Notes: generated by a model from the sequence alone, not told the origin. A DNA stretch of 5,842 nt from CAYJOG01 sp964371695 [NCBI: uncultured bacterium] (GCA_964371695.1 CAYJOG010000198.1:1-5842), one strand, 5' to 3'. Counted from the stretch's first letter, positions 1 through 5,825 are shown. Translations and numbers: made by a program.

Positions 1-28
1 AAACCCATCCAAAACAACCGACTTTACT

Positions 29-49
29 AAAAAAAACCTTTTTTTTTTT
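29..49. repeat. A/T-tract palindrome, possible weak terminator
   Basis: A run of eight A, then CC, then eleven T. It is self-complementary, so each strand reads an A-tract followed by a T-tract. It lies downstream of the minus-strand GGDEF/EAL gene, just beyond the G/C-rich palindrome at 50-69. A transcript leaving that gene would meet a G/C hairpin, an A11 tract, GG, then T8. This is not a classic intrinsic terminator because the T-run does not directly follow the G/C stem. On the plus strand the T11 run could end a transcript entering from the left. Termination in either direction is only possible, not shown. Confidence 0.3.
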
Positions 50-79
50 GGCGGGTGGGGGACCCCGCCCCTACTCCAG
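50..79 (-). repeat. REP-like palindromic repeat, left copy
   Basis: Read on the minus strand this is GGAGTAGGGGCGGGGTCCCC followed by CACCCGCC. The arms GGCGGG and CCCGCC (64-69 and 50-55 on the plus strand) form a 6-bp stem with an 8-base loop. The first 20 bases match the element at 5799-5825 at 18 positions, in the opposite orientation. Short, G/C-rich, extragenic and palindromic, it looks like a dispersed REP-type element. It may also act as the 3' hairpin of the GGDEF/EAL transcript. That it belongs to a genome-wide family is inferred from two copies only. Confidence 0.5.
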
Positions 80-86
80 GATGGTC

Positions 87-113
87 GTGGCGCGACAGGG
101 GCGTCGCGCCCAC
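87..113. repeat. G/C-rich inverted repeat (8-bp perfect arms)
   Basis: GGCGCGAC at 89-96 and GTCGCGCC at 103-110 are perfect reverse complements around a 6-base loop. With one bulged C at 111, the stem extends to GTG at 87-89 pairing with CAC at 111-113. It lies about 50 bases past the stop codon of the GGDEF/EAL gene and about 10 bases from the repeat at 50-79, so the two palindromes form a doublet. No T-run follows on either strand, so it is not a standard intrinsic terminator. It may instead be the second half of a REP doublet or a hairpin that stabilises the mRNA 3' end. Confidence 0.5.
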
Positions 114-159
114 TCAAAAAGAGAGGTGTTTCCAGGTGGTCGAGTTGGAGGTGGCCAAG

Positions 160-2817
160 CTATCCCACGGTCTTGGAATCCACCAGCGGCACACCTTCAT
201 TAAGCCGCCGGGTCACGTCTTCTTCCATCATCGGCTCAGCCAGCAAAAAACCCTGCCCCAGCTCGCAGCCCAGCGCCCGCAGGTGATCACACTGCTCGCG
301 GGTCTCGATGCCCTCGGCCACCACGCGCATGCCCAGGTTGCGCCCCAGCTCCAGAATGGTGCGGGTGATGTGCCCCCCCTGGGCCGGGTATTGCAGGCTG
401 CGGGTGAAAACACCATCCATCTTCAGCGTGTCGATGGGCAACTGGTGCAGGTAATGCAGCGAGCTGTAACCCGTGCCGAAGTCATCCAGGCTGATGTTCA
501 CCCCCATGGTTTTCAGTTCCTGCAGCAGCCCGGCCGCCGTGTGGGCGTTTTCAAGCAAAACGCTTTCGGTGATTTCCAATCGCAGGTTTCTGGGAGGCAG
601 GCCGCTTTCGGTGAGCACCCGGCGCACCTCCTCCGCCAGCGTGGGCAGACTCACCTGACGGGCCGAGAGGTTCACCGCCACCGTCCAGTCAACCATGTGG
701 GGCCAGATGAGCCGCCACTGCTGCATGGCCATGGCCGCCTGCATCATCACCACCAATCCCAGTGGCACCACCAAACCCGTTTCTTCGGCCAGGGGAATGA
801 ACTGGCCGGGCATGAGCAGGCCCTGTTCGGGATGCTGCCATCGCACCAGCGCCTCAAACCCCGTGGGTGCGCCGTTTTGCAGGTTGACGATGGGCTGAAA
901 CGCCACCACCAGTTCGTTGCGCTCCAGCGCCCGGCGCAGGTCGGTTTCTATGCGCAGGCGGTGCATGGCCTGGGTGTGCAGGCCGGGGTCGAACACCACG
1001 CTCCGGGCCTTGCCCGTGGCCTTGGCCTGATACATCGCCAGATCAGCGTTGCGCAGCAGTTCCTCGGCCCCCATGCCCTGAGCGCCGCACAGGGCCACCC
1101 CCACGCTGGCGCTCAGGCGCACTTCCTGCTCGGCCAAAGCAAACGGCTCCGCCAGTGATGCCAGCAGTTTTTCGGCCATGCGCTGGGCGTCTTTTTCGGT
1201 GCGGGCTTCATCCAGCAGCAGGGCGAACTCATCGCCCCCCAGCCGCGCCAGCGTGGCGCCCTGGGGTGTGGCCTGCTCAAACCGCCGGGCGGCGGCAATC
1301 AGCAACTGGTCTCCCCACAAATGCCCCAGGCTGTCGTTGATGAGCTGAAACCGGTCCAAGTCCAGCACCATCACCGCCACGCGGCCCCGGCGTTTTGGCA
1401 CGGCATGGCGCAGGGCCTGGGTCAGGCGCTCCAGCAGAAGCGCCCGGTTGGGCAGCGTGGTGAGGCCGTCGTGAAACGCGTCGTGCATGATCTGCTGCTC
1501 GGCTTTTTTGCGCATGGTGATGTCGGTGGCCGAACCCACCATGCGGCGCGGCTCGCCGTTTTCGTCGCGGGCCGCCAGCGCCCGGCTGGTCATCCAGCGA
1601 TAAGACCCGCTGCGGTGCAGCACCCGGTGCTCCCGCTCAAAATGCGGCAACAGGCCCTTGAGGTGGGCCTCCAGGTCTTCGCGCAGGGCGTCGCGTTCGT
1701 CGGGGTGAACCCGCCCCAGCCACTCGATGATGGAGTTGCTCACCGGGTGTTCCGCCAAGCCCATGAGCTCCTTCCAGCGGGGTGAGTAATACACCTCCTC
1801 GGTCACCAGATTCCAGTCCCACAGGCCGTCTCCCATGGCCGTCACCGCCAGTTCAAAACGCTCCTGACTCAGGCGCAGGTCTTCGGTCATGCGCAGGCGT
1901 TTCAGCTCGGCCCCCGCCCGCGCCGCGAGAATGTCGAGGGTGGAAAGGTTCAGCGCGTCGGGCGTGGCGGCGGCGGATTTTTCCACCACCAGAAAACCCA
2001 GGGGGGTCTGGTCTTCATCGGGGAATGGCGCGGCCATGAAACTTTCCCCCACCACCGGGCCAAAGGGACAGGGCAGTTCCGGGGCCTGTTCCGCACCGGG
2101 GCCGTGCAACACCGGCTGGCCGGTTTTGAGCGCCTCAAAAAACGCTGCGGGCAGGTCAAAGGGCTGGGCCGGTTTGGGCTGTTCCGGAAAAACACTCAGC
2201 ACGTCGGCCCTGGGGGTGGGGCTGGGCAAAAGGCGCGCCACATAAATGCGCGAGGCCTTCAGCAGACCCCCCAACTGAGACGTGAGCGCCGGAAAAAAAT
2301 CCTCGCCCGTCACGCCGCTGGTGAGGCGCTGCACCAGTTCCAGATTTTTTTGCATACGCCTGCGCTCGGCCCGCTGGCGGGCTTCGTTCAACTCGCGGGC
2401 CACGGCGGGCAGCAGGCGCGTGAGGTTGTCCTTCATGATGTAATCACTGGCCCCGCCCAGCATCAGTTCCACCGCCGTGTTTTCACCGATGCTGCCGCTC
2501 ACCACCATGAATGGCGTGTCCAGGCCCATTTCCTTCACAATCTGCAACGCCGCCAAGCCGCTGAAACCGGGCATGGAAAAGTCGGAAAGAATGAGGTCGT
2601 AGGGGCCTCGCGCCAGGGCCTGTCGCAGGCCGGGGGCGTCCCACACGCGGTGAGTGCTGAGGTCGTAGCCGCCCTTGCTCAGATGCCGCGTGAGCAGAAA
2701 CGCGTCGTCCTCCTGGTCTTCAACCAGAAGCAGCTTCAACGGCACGGGGGGTGACGCGGACATGGGCAAACCGGCTGGGCCGGGGGAGGGCTTGAGAACT
2801 CTTATTTTATCAGGCAT
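160..2817 (-). CDS. Response regulator with GAF, PAS, GGDEF and EAL domains (cyclic-di-GMP turnover)
   Basis: An 885-residue, apparently cytoplasmic signalling protein with no membrane segment. Domains in order: a CheY-like receiver (about 27-145; acidic pair at VED 32-34, phospho-acceptor Asp79 in SDFSMPG, Lys129); a short helical linker; a GAF-like domain (about 160-305); a PAS domain of the PAS_3 type (about 318-435, WDW near 333 and the closing GSATDIT); GGDEF (about 445-612); and EAL (about 620-875). GGDEF is intact at 527-531, but the inhibitory RxxD site is absent because the equivalent residues (518-521) are PQGA. EAL residues are intact: Glu655-Ala-Leu, Asn716, Glu748, Asp778-Asp779, Lys799, Glu835 and Gln855. 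Phosphodiesterase activity is therefore likely and cyclase activity possible. The start at 2817 is chosen because AAGGA lies 8 bases upstream. The open frame continues 127 codons further up, but those codons lie antisense to the divergent kinase gene and show no domain. A later ATG at 2763 has a poorer ribosome site. The signal sensed and the cognate kinase are unknown. Confidence 0.93.
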   Translation of the reverse strand: MPDKIRVLKPSPGPAGLPMSASPPVPLKLLLVEDQEDDAFLLTRHLSKGGYDLSTHRVWDAPGLRQALARGPYDLILSDFSMPGFSGLAALQIVKEMGLDTPFMVVSGSIGENTAVELMLGGASDYIMKDNLTRLLPAVARELNEARQRAERRRMQKNLELVQRLTSGVTGEDFFPALTSQLGGLLKASRIYVARLLPSPTPRADVLSVFPEQPKPAQPFDLPAAFFEALKTGQPVLHGPGAEQAPELPCPFGPVVGESFMAAPFPDEDQTPLGFLVVEKSAAATPDALNLSTLDILAARAGAELKRLRMTEDLRLSQERFELAVTAMGDGLWDWNLVTEEVYYSPRWKELMGLAEHPVSNSIIEWLGRVHPDERDALREDLEAHLKGLLPHFEREHRVLHRSGSYRWMTSRALAARDENGEPRRMVGSATDITMRKKAEQQIMHDAFHDGLTTLPNRALLLERLTQALRHAVPKRRGRVAVMVLDLDRFQLINDSLGHLWGDQLLIAAARRFEQATPQGATLARLGGDEFALLLDEARTEKDAQRMAEKLLASLAEPFALAEQEVRLSASVGVALCGAQGMGAEELLRNADLAMYQAKATGKARSVVFDPGLHTQAMHRLRIETDLRRALERNELVVAFQPIVNLQNGAPTGFEALVRWQHPEQGLLMPGQFIPLAEETGLVVPLGLVVMMQAAMAMQQWRLIWPHMVDWTVAVNLSARQVSLPTLAEEVRRVLTESGLPPRNLRLEITESVLLENAHTAAGLLQELKTMGVNISLDDFGTGYSSLHYLHQLPIDTLKMDGVFTRSLQYPAQGGHITRTILELGRNLGMRVVAEGIETREQCDHLRALGCELGQGFLLAEPMMEEDVTRRLNEGVPLVDSKTVG

Positions 2818-2822
2818 GTATC

Positions 2823-2840
2823 TGTTCCTTTTTGGGAACA
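2823..2840 (-). promoter_or_regulatory. Perfect dyad overlapping the ribosome binding site of the GGDEF/EAL gene
   Basis: TGTTCC (2823-2828) and GGAACA (2835-2840) are perfect reverse complements separated by 6 bases. On the minus strand the Shine-Dalgarno AAGGA (2830 down to 2826) sits partly in the loop and partly in the downstream arm, 8 bases before the ATG at 2817. The dyad could be a protein operator, or an mRNA hairpin that partly hides the ribosome site. A chance dyad of this size is possible, but its position over the ribosome site makes it notable. I found no convincing -35/-10 pair for this gene. Confidence 0.4.
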
Positions 2841-2916
2841 CGGTGTAGCTATTTTCCTGCTTGGTTAAAAACGAAGCCTTTTGGATTAAAAGTTGTGTCA
2901 AAATCAGCGGCTCCAA

Positions 2917-3708
2917 ATGCTGGATGAAGTAACTCCCATACGTTTTGACCGTTTCATGAACAGCGGAAAAACCAAGCCGAGCCTTATGGCCTGTCAGCGG
3001 GCTTCGAGCGAGGAAGTGGAAGTGGTTGTCAAGTTTTCGGCCAAGTGTGAAAGAAAAGTAACAGCACTGGCCATGGAAGCGCTTGTCGCTTGCTTGGCAA
3101 TAGACCTTGGGCTGAATGCGTCTGAGCCATTTTTGGTCAGGATGGACCGTGCGTTCTGGGAGCACATTCCTGATCAGGAATTCAAAGACATCGCCCAAAA
3201 GAGCAGTCCCGTCGCCTTTGGGTCAAAAAAAAGTCCCAATGGGTTTACCACTTGGGCTTCGGCTGACAGGTTGACAAAAAATTCCTACGAAACTGCAGCG
3301 GAAATTTTCGCTTTCGACCTTTTTACACTCAACCCAGACAGGCGGCCTGAAAACCCAAACTGTCTTTTTGACGGCAAATCCATCGTGCCGCTGGATCATG
3401 AACTTTGTTTCACACATTTACTGGGTTGGAAACCCCCATGGGAAATTGGCAGCTTGTCACCCCAGTCCAAAGACGTCCACGGACACCTTTTCTTCCCGAT
3501 ACTGAGAGGCAAAAACATTTCTCTGGACCGGTTTCAAAGTGCATGGACAAGCAAAATTACGGACGAGCGTCTGGCGGAGTACGCCAGGGCGATACCCGAA
3601 GAATGGGGAGAGGCGTCAGACAAAGTTTGTGAAACAATTAAAGAAATCCAGAATCAGCGCGACAATATAGGGGCTAGCATCTCAGAGGTGCGGAGGGTGC
3701 TTTCGTGA
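2917..3708 (+). CDS. HipA-like small kinase (HipA_2 type)
   Basis: A 263-residue protein that reads as a compact HipA-fold protein kinase. The visible kinase elements are Lys39 in VVVKF (ATP-binding lysine), the helix around Glu54, the catalytic loop NPDRRPENPN (139-148, catalytic Asp141 with Asn146/Asn148), and PLDHELCF (158-165), where Asp160 would bind metal. The NPDR..NPN and DHE.CF spacing is characteristic of the HipA_2 family and not of full-length HipA, which is about 440 residues and has an extra N-terminal subdomain. No HipB-like helix-turn-helix partner is nearby. It overlaps the DUF3037 gene by 4 bp, so translation is probably coupled. The frame is open from a TTG at 2893, but I chose ATG 2917 because MLDEVTPIRF gives the usual family N-terminus. 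Neither start has a good Shine-Dalgarno. G/C content is well below that of the flanking genes, which suggests transfer. The substrate is unknown, and toxin or defence activity is not shown. Confidence 0.82.
   Translation: MLDEVTPIRFDRFMNSGKTKPSLMACQRASSEEVEVVVKFSAKCERKVTALAMEALVACLAIDLGLNASEPFLVRMDRAFWEHIPDQEFKDIAQKSSPVAFGSKKSPNGFTTWASADRLTKNSYETAAEIFAFDLFTLNPDRRPENPNCLFDGKSIVPLDHELCFTHLLGWKPPWEIGSLSPQSKDVHGHLFFPILRGKNISLDRFQSAWTSKITDERLAEYARAIPEEWGEASDKVCETIKEIQNQRDNIGASISEVRRVLS
3692..3696 (+). promoter_or_regulatory. Ribosome binding site that fixes the GTG start of the DUF3037 gene
   Basis: GGAGG lies 8 bases upstream of the GTG at 3705, inside the last codons of the kinase gene. It is the strongest Shine-Dalgarno in the window and supports the GTG start, whose first bases overlap the kinase TGA as GTGA. 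Confidence 0.75.
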
Positions 3709-4547
3709 CAAAAAAAATCGCTTACACCTATACCATTCTGCGGTATGCGCATGACACGACCACGGGAGAGTTTGTCAACGTGGCTGTCGCCCTTTGCGCC
3801 CCGGAGATCCATTTTGTGCGTGCCAAGGGCAAGACCACCAGAGTCAGCAAGGTTTATCCGTCGGCAGGGACAAAAGGCAACAAACTGCAAAGTAGAGTTA
3901 AAGGGATTTGCGATGCGTTTAAAGCATTGGAAACCACCCAGAAAAACCAGCTTGGGTTTTCTGACGACAAAACCATCATGACCATCGCCCATAAAATACT
4001 GCCCCATGATGACAGCTCTTTTCAGTGGTCCCCGCCTGGTGCTGGCCTGACAGAAAACCCCCAGAAAACCCTGGAGGCGCTGTTTGACCGGATGGTGACG
4101 AAGCATGAGCCTCAGCCCGAAAAAAAACACAGGAAAGAGTCGGAAATCTGGAGAGACTTCAGCCATCTTCTGGAAAATCGAAACCCTGGTCTCTCATTCA
4201 TTCCAAAATCTGTTCTGACTTCAAGCAATGTTCCCTATGAGTTCCATCACGCTGTGAAAAACGGTTTCTTTCACTGTATTGAACCCCTTTCTTTTGATCT
4301 GGCCAACGAAGAAAACATCATTGAAAAAGCCCAACTCAAGCTGGGACAAATGATCAGTATCGAAGAAGCCCTCACGGATGTGAGGGTCTATTTGCTTTTG
4401 GGAGAACCCCAAAACGCTCAGCTACACGAAGCCTTCAAAAAAGCGAGAGGGATTCTTGGCATGGTCCCAAAATCGCTCAAGGTTTACTCAGAGGCTGAGA
4501 GCGATAGCCTAATCCGAGAAATTGAAACCGTTGCAGCGCACGGCTGA
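3705..4547 (+). CDS. DUF3037 protein with extra C-terminal domain
   Basis: A 280-residue protein. The N-terminal half (about 5-135) shows DUF3037 hallmarks: YTILRYAHDTTTGEFVNVAV (8-27), then the PPGAGLTENP stretch (110-119) and ALFDRMV (125-131). Plain DUF3037 proteins are near 130 residues, so this one carries about 145 more. After a charged linker (135-148) comes a region with YEFHHAVKNGFFHCIEPLSF (178-197) and a helix-rich tail with YLLLGEP (229-235). I do not recognise this part as a named domain. There is no signal peptide or membrane segment. The gene follows the HipA-like kinase with a 4-bp GTGA overlap, and the same gene pairing recurs in bacteria as far as I know. DUF3037 has no established function; a partner, substrate or antidote role for the kinase is inference. 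G/C content is low, like the kinase. The TGA at 4545-4547 directly abuts the convergent next gene. Confidence 0.8.
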   Translation: MTKKIAYTYTILRYAHDTTTGEFVNVAVALCAPEIHFVRAKGKTTRVSKVYPSAGTKGNKLQSRVKGICDAFKALETTQKNQLGFSDDKTIMTIAHKILPHDDSSFQWSPPGAGLTENPQKTLEALFDRMVTKHEPQPEKKHRKESEIWRDFSHLLENRNPGLSFIPKSVLTSSNVPYEFHHAVKNGFFHCIEPLSFDLANEENIIEKAQLKLGQMISIEEALTDVRVYLLLGEPQNAQLHEAFKKARGILGMVPKSLKVYSEAESDSLIREIETVAAHG

Positions 4548-5381
4548 TTACCCCTGTGCGCCCACCTGCACCACTTCGGTTTCGTTGCCGGCGGGGCGGG
4601 ATGGCTCTTCGCCTTCGGTGAGCGCCCGGCGGGATTTTTTTACGTCCACCACCAGGGTTTGAGAGCTGATGAAACAATATCCCCGACCCCGCACATAACG
4701 GTCGTTGAAGCGGAACAACTGGCCCGGCTCGTTGGGGTGGGCGGTGTAAAAAATCACCTCTACGCCGCGCACGCTCTGACGCACACGGGGGGTGAGGTCA
4801 ATGGGATAGGGAAACCGCACCACCAGCGCGGCGTCCACCGGATCGAATTCCGAGGGTTCGGGCAGTTCGGGCACGCGGTCCACAATCTGGTGTTCGTGCC
4901 AGCGCTGGGTTTCAAAAAAAGCGCCGATTTCGTCCAGCTCGCGGCTGAGCAGGCTGGCCTGCAAAAAAGACTCCGGCGTGCCGTCTCCAGCGATCATCGC
5001 CAGGGCGTGGTGGGCGCAGCGACTGAGCCAGGGCTTGGCGCCAGGGGGCACGGTGGGGTTGGGCAATTCTTCGGGCGTCAGTGTGGGGAAATCCCGCCCA
5101 CGGGGCATCAGCAGACTGCCCCCCATGGTGGTGGAGCGCCACACGTAGGCGTCCAGACGCCACTCTGGCCGCAGGTGCAGCAGGTTAAAACCGTTCACCA
5201 GCCGCTGCACGTTGGACCTGGGAAACGGCACAAACCCTTCGGTTTCTTCCATGTCGGCCAGGGCCACGGCGGCGCGCCCCGCCGACAACCAGCCCTTCAC
5301 CTTTTCCAGATGAATTTTGGTGATGACTTCAATCACGGTGGTTTCAGTATAAAACCTATGGGCAGCCCGTTTTCTTGCCAA
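4548..5381 (-). CDS. Hypothetical protein, family not recognised
   Basis: A 277-residue soluble-looking protein with no signal peptide or membrane segment. I do not recognise its family. Visible features are WRLDAYVWRSTTMGGSLLMP (74-93), a Pro-rich loop (107-117), a helical stretch (118-165), and a probable beta-rich region (184-247: ALVVRFPYPIDLTPRVR, VEVIFYTAH, LFRFNDRYVRGRGYCFISSQ). The tail from about 250 is charged and looks disordered. High G/C matches the host-like flank and contrasts with the two genes to its left, with which it converges stop to stop. The listed start is a TTG with AGAGGG 11 bases upstream. A GTG at 5336 would give 262 residues. That GTG lies about 10 bases after TATACT (minus strand, 5351 to 5346), a good -10 with no matching -35. 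The start is therefore uncertain. The opposing 316-codon plus-strand frame is rich in His, Gly and Gln and looks like an antisense shadow. Confidence 0.65.
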   Translation of the reverse strand: MARKRAAHRFYTETTVIEVITKIHLEKVKGWLSAGRAAVALADMEETEGFVPFPRSNVQRLVNGFNLLHLRPEWRLDAYVWRSTTMGGSLLMPRGRDFPTLTPEELPNPTVPPGAKPWLSRCAHHALAMIAGDGTPESFLQASLLSRELDEIGAFFETQRWHEHQIVDRVPELPEPSEFDPVDAALVVRFPYPIDLTPRVRQSVRGVEVIFYTAHPNEPGQLFRFNDRYVRGRGYCFISSQTLVVDVKKSRRALTEGEEPSRPAGNETEVVQVGAQG

Positions 5382-5403
5382 TTTTTGTCATGCCCTCTAT
5401 CCT
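5375..5403 (+). promoter_or_regulatory. Predicted promoter of the parD-type gene
   Basis: TTGCCA at 5375-5380 (5 of 6 to the sigma-70 -35 consensus), a 17-base spacer, then TATCCT at 5398-5403 (4 of 6 to the -10 consensus). The expected transcript start is near 5410, the A of the ATG chosen for the antitoxin, so the mRNA may be leaderless. This agrees with the lack of a Shine-Dalgarno. The -35 overlaps the TTG start of the divergent unknown gene. ParD proteins usually repress their own promoter, so this may also be the operator region. Confidence 0.4.
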
Positions 5404-5409
5404 TTGACC

Positions 5410-5649
5410 ATGAACACCATGAACATTTCCCTGCCGGATTCCCTCAAGTCCTTTGTGGACGAGCAGGTGACACAACGGGGTTATGGCACCAGCAGCGAAT
5501 ATGTGCGCACCCTGATCCGCAAAGATCAGGACCGCACCCGCTTGCGCAACCTGCTGCTCAGCGGAGCGGCTTCTGCCCCTGCCGGGCCAGCCGACGCCGC
5601 TTTTTTTGAGAGCCTGCGCGAAGGCATCCGGCAATCCGCCAAACGGTGA
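5410..5649 (+). CDS. parD: ParD-family antitoxin (ribbon-helix-helix)
   Basis: A 79-residue protein with the standard layout of a type II ParD antitoxin. An N-terminal ribbon-helix-helix DNA-binding domain (MNISLPDSLKSFVDEQV, 4-20; RGYGTSSEYVRTLIRKD, 23-39) is followed by a C-terminal tail (44-79, FFESLREGIRQ) that in relatives wraps the ParE toxin. It is full length for the family. Starts are possible at TTG 5404, ATG 5410 and ATG 5419. ATG 5410 is preferred because MNTMNISLP is a common family N-terminus and the predicted promoter puts the transcript start there. The stop overlaps the GTG of the parE remnant by 4 bp, the usual operon arrangement. Because the toxin is broken, this is probably an orphan antitoxin. 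It may still bind DNA and repress its own promoter, or neutralise a related ParE elsewhere. The family call is firm; continued function is unknown. Confidence 0.88.
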   Translation: MNTMNISLPDSLKSFVDEQVTQRGYGTSSEYVRTLIRKDQDRTRLRNLLLSGAASAPAGPADAAFFESLREGIRQSAKR

Positions 5650-5792
5650 AGCACAAGCCGGTCATTCGCCGTTTTCTGGCCGACAGGGACATCCATGAGG
5701 CGGTGACTTTTTTTATTTCCGAAAACACACACGCCACGGCGCACGGGATTTTCCTGAGTTGCTGCACCTGGGTTAGTGGTTCATTTATTTAA
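5646..5792 (+). pseudogene. parE: ParE toxin remnant, truncated
   Basis: A GTG at 5646 overlaps the parD stop as GTGA, and the frame runs 48 codons to TAA at 5790-5792. Residues 4-27 (KPVIRRFLADRDIHEAVTFF to ISEN) resemble the ParE N-terminus, a short strand followed by helix 1. After about residue 34 (HG) the frame turns into IFLSCCTWVSGSFI, which is unlike ParE. ParE toxins are about 95-100 residues, so more than half is missing, including the C-terminal strands needed for activity. In the +2 frame, 5750-5776 reads FPELLHLG then stop. This is reminiscent of the central ParE segment ending LLxLPGL, so an internal deletion plus frameshift is likely. A palindromic repeat begins 7 bases after the stop. 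Toxin activity is very unlikely. Confidence 0.7.
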
Positions 5793-5798
5793 AAATGA

Positions 5799-5825
5799 GG
5801 AGTAGGTGCGGTGTCCCCACCGCAC
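5799..5825 (+). repeat. REP-like palindromic repeat, right copy
   Basis: GGAGTAG is followed by GTGCGGTG (5806-5813), loop TCCC, and CACCGCAC (5818-5825), giving perfect 8-bp arms. The first 20 bases match the minus-strand element at 50-79 at 18 positions. The two differences fall in the left arm, and the right arm changes to match (G-C pairs become T-A pairs). It lies just downstream of the broken parE gene. No T-run follows, so it is not a typical terminator. An ATG at 5827 just after it has too little sequence left to judge. Confidence 0.5.

Noticed and set aside
29-69. Strong intrinsic terminator for the GGDEF/EAL gene
   Set aside because: An A11 tract separates the G/C stem from the T8 run on the minus strand, so the classic stem-then-U-run order is not met.
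55-1158. Long plus-strand open frame of 367 codons
   Set aside because: It is antisense to the EAL and GGDEF coding region and is rich in His, Gln and Gly, as expected for the complement of a high-GC gene.
2861-2889. TTGGTT-17-GATTAA as a promoter for the kinase operon
   Set aside because: Both boxes match the consensus at only about half of their positions, which is too weak to list.
2896-2901. Perfect TTGACA on the minus strand as a -35 for the GGDEF/EAL gene
   Set aside because: No acceptable -10 lies 16-18 bases downstream (the sequence there is GGCTTC-like).
2818-3198. 127-codon N-terminal extension of the GGDEF/EAL frame
   Set aside because: It runs antisense to the kinase gene, has no domain character, and the ATG at 2817 has a good ribosome site directly before the receiver domain.
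3654-4166. Minus-strand open frame of 170 codons
   Set aside because: It is antisense to the DUF3037 domain, whose family motifs are on the plus strand.
5346-5351. TATACT on the minus strand as promoter of the unknown gene
   Set aside because: It is a good -10 but has no -35 at the right distance, and it lies inside the listed coding frame; kept only as an argument about the start.
4659-5609. Plus-strand open frame of 316 codons
   Set aside because: It is antisense to the unknown minus-strand gene, runs on into parD in another frame, and has a His/Gly-rich shadow composition.
5356-5634. Minus-strand open frame of 92 codons across parD
   Set aside because: It is antisense to a clear ribbon-helix-helix antitoxin and has no recognisable motif.
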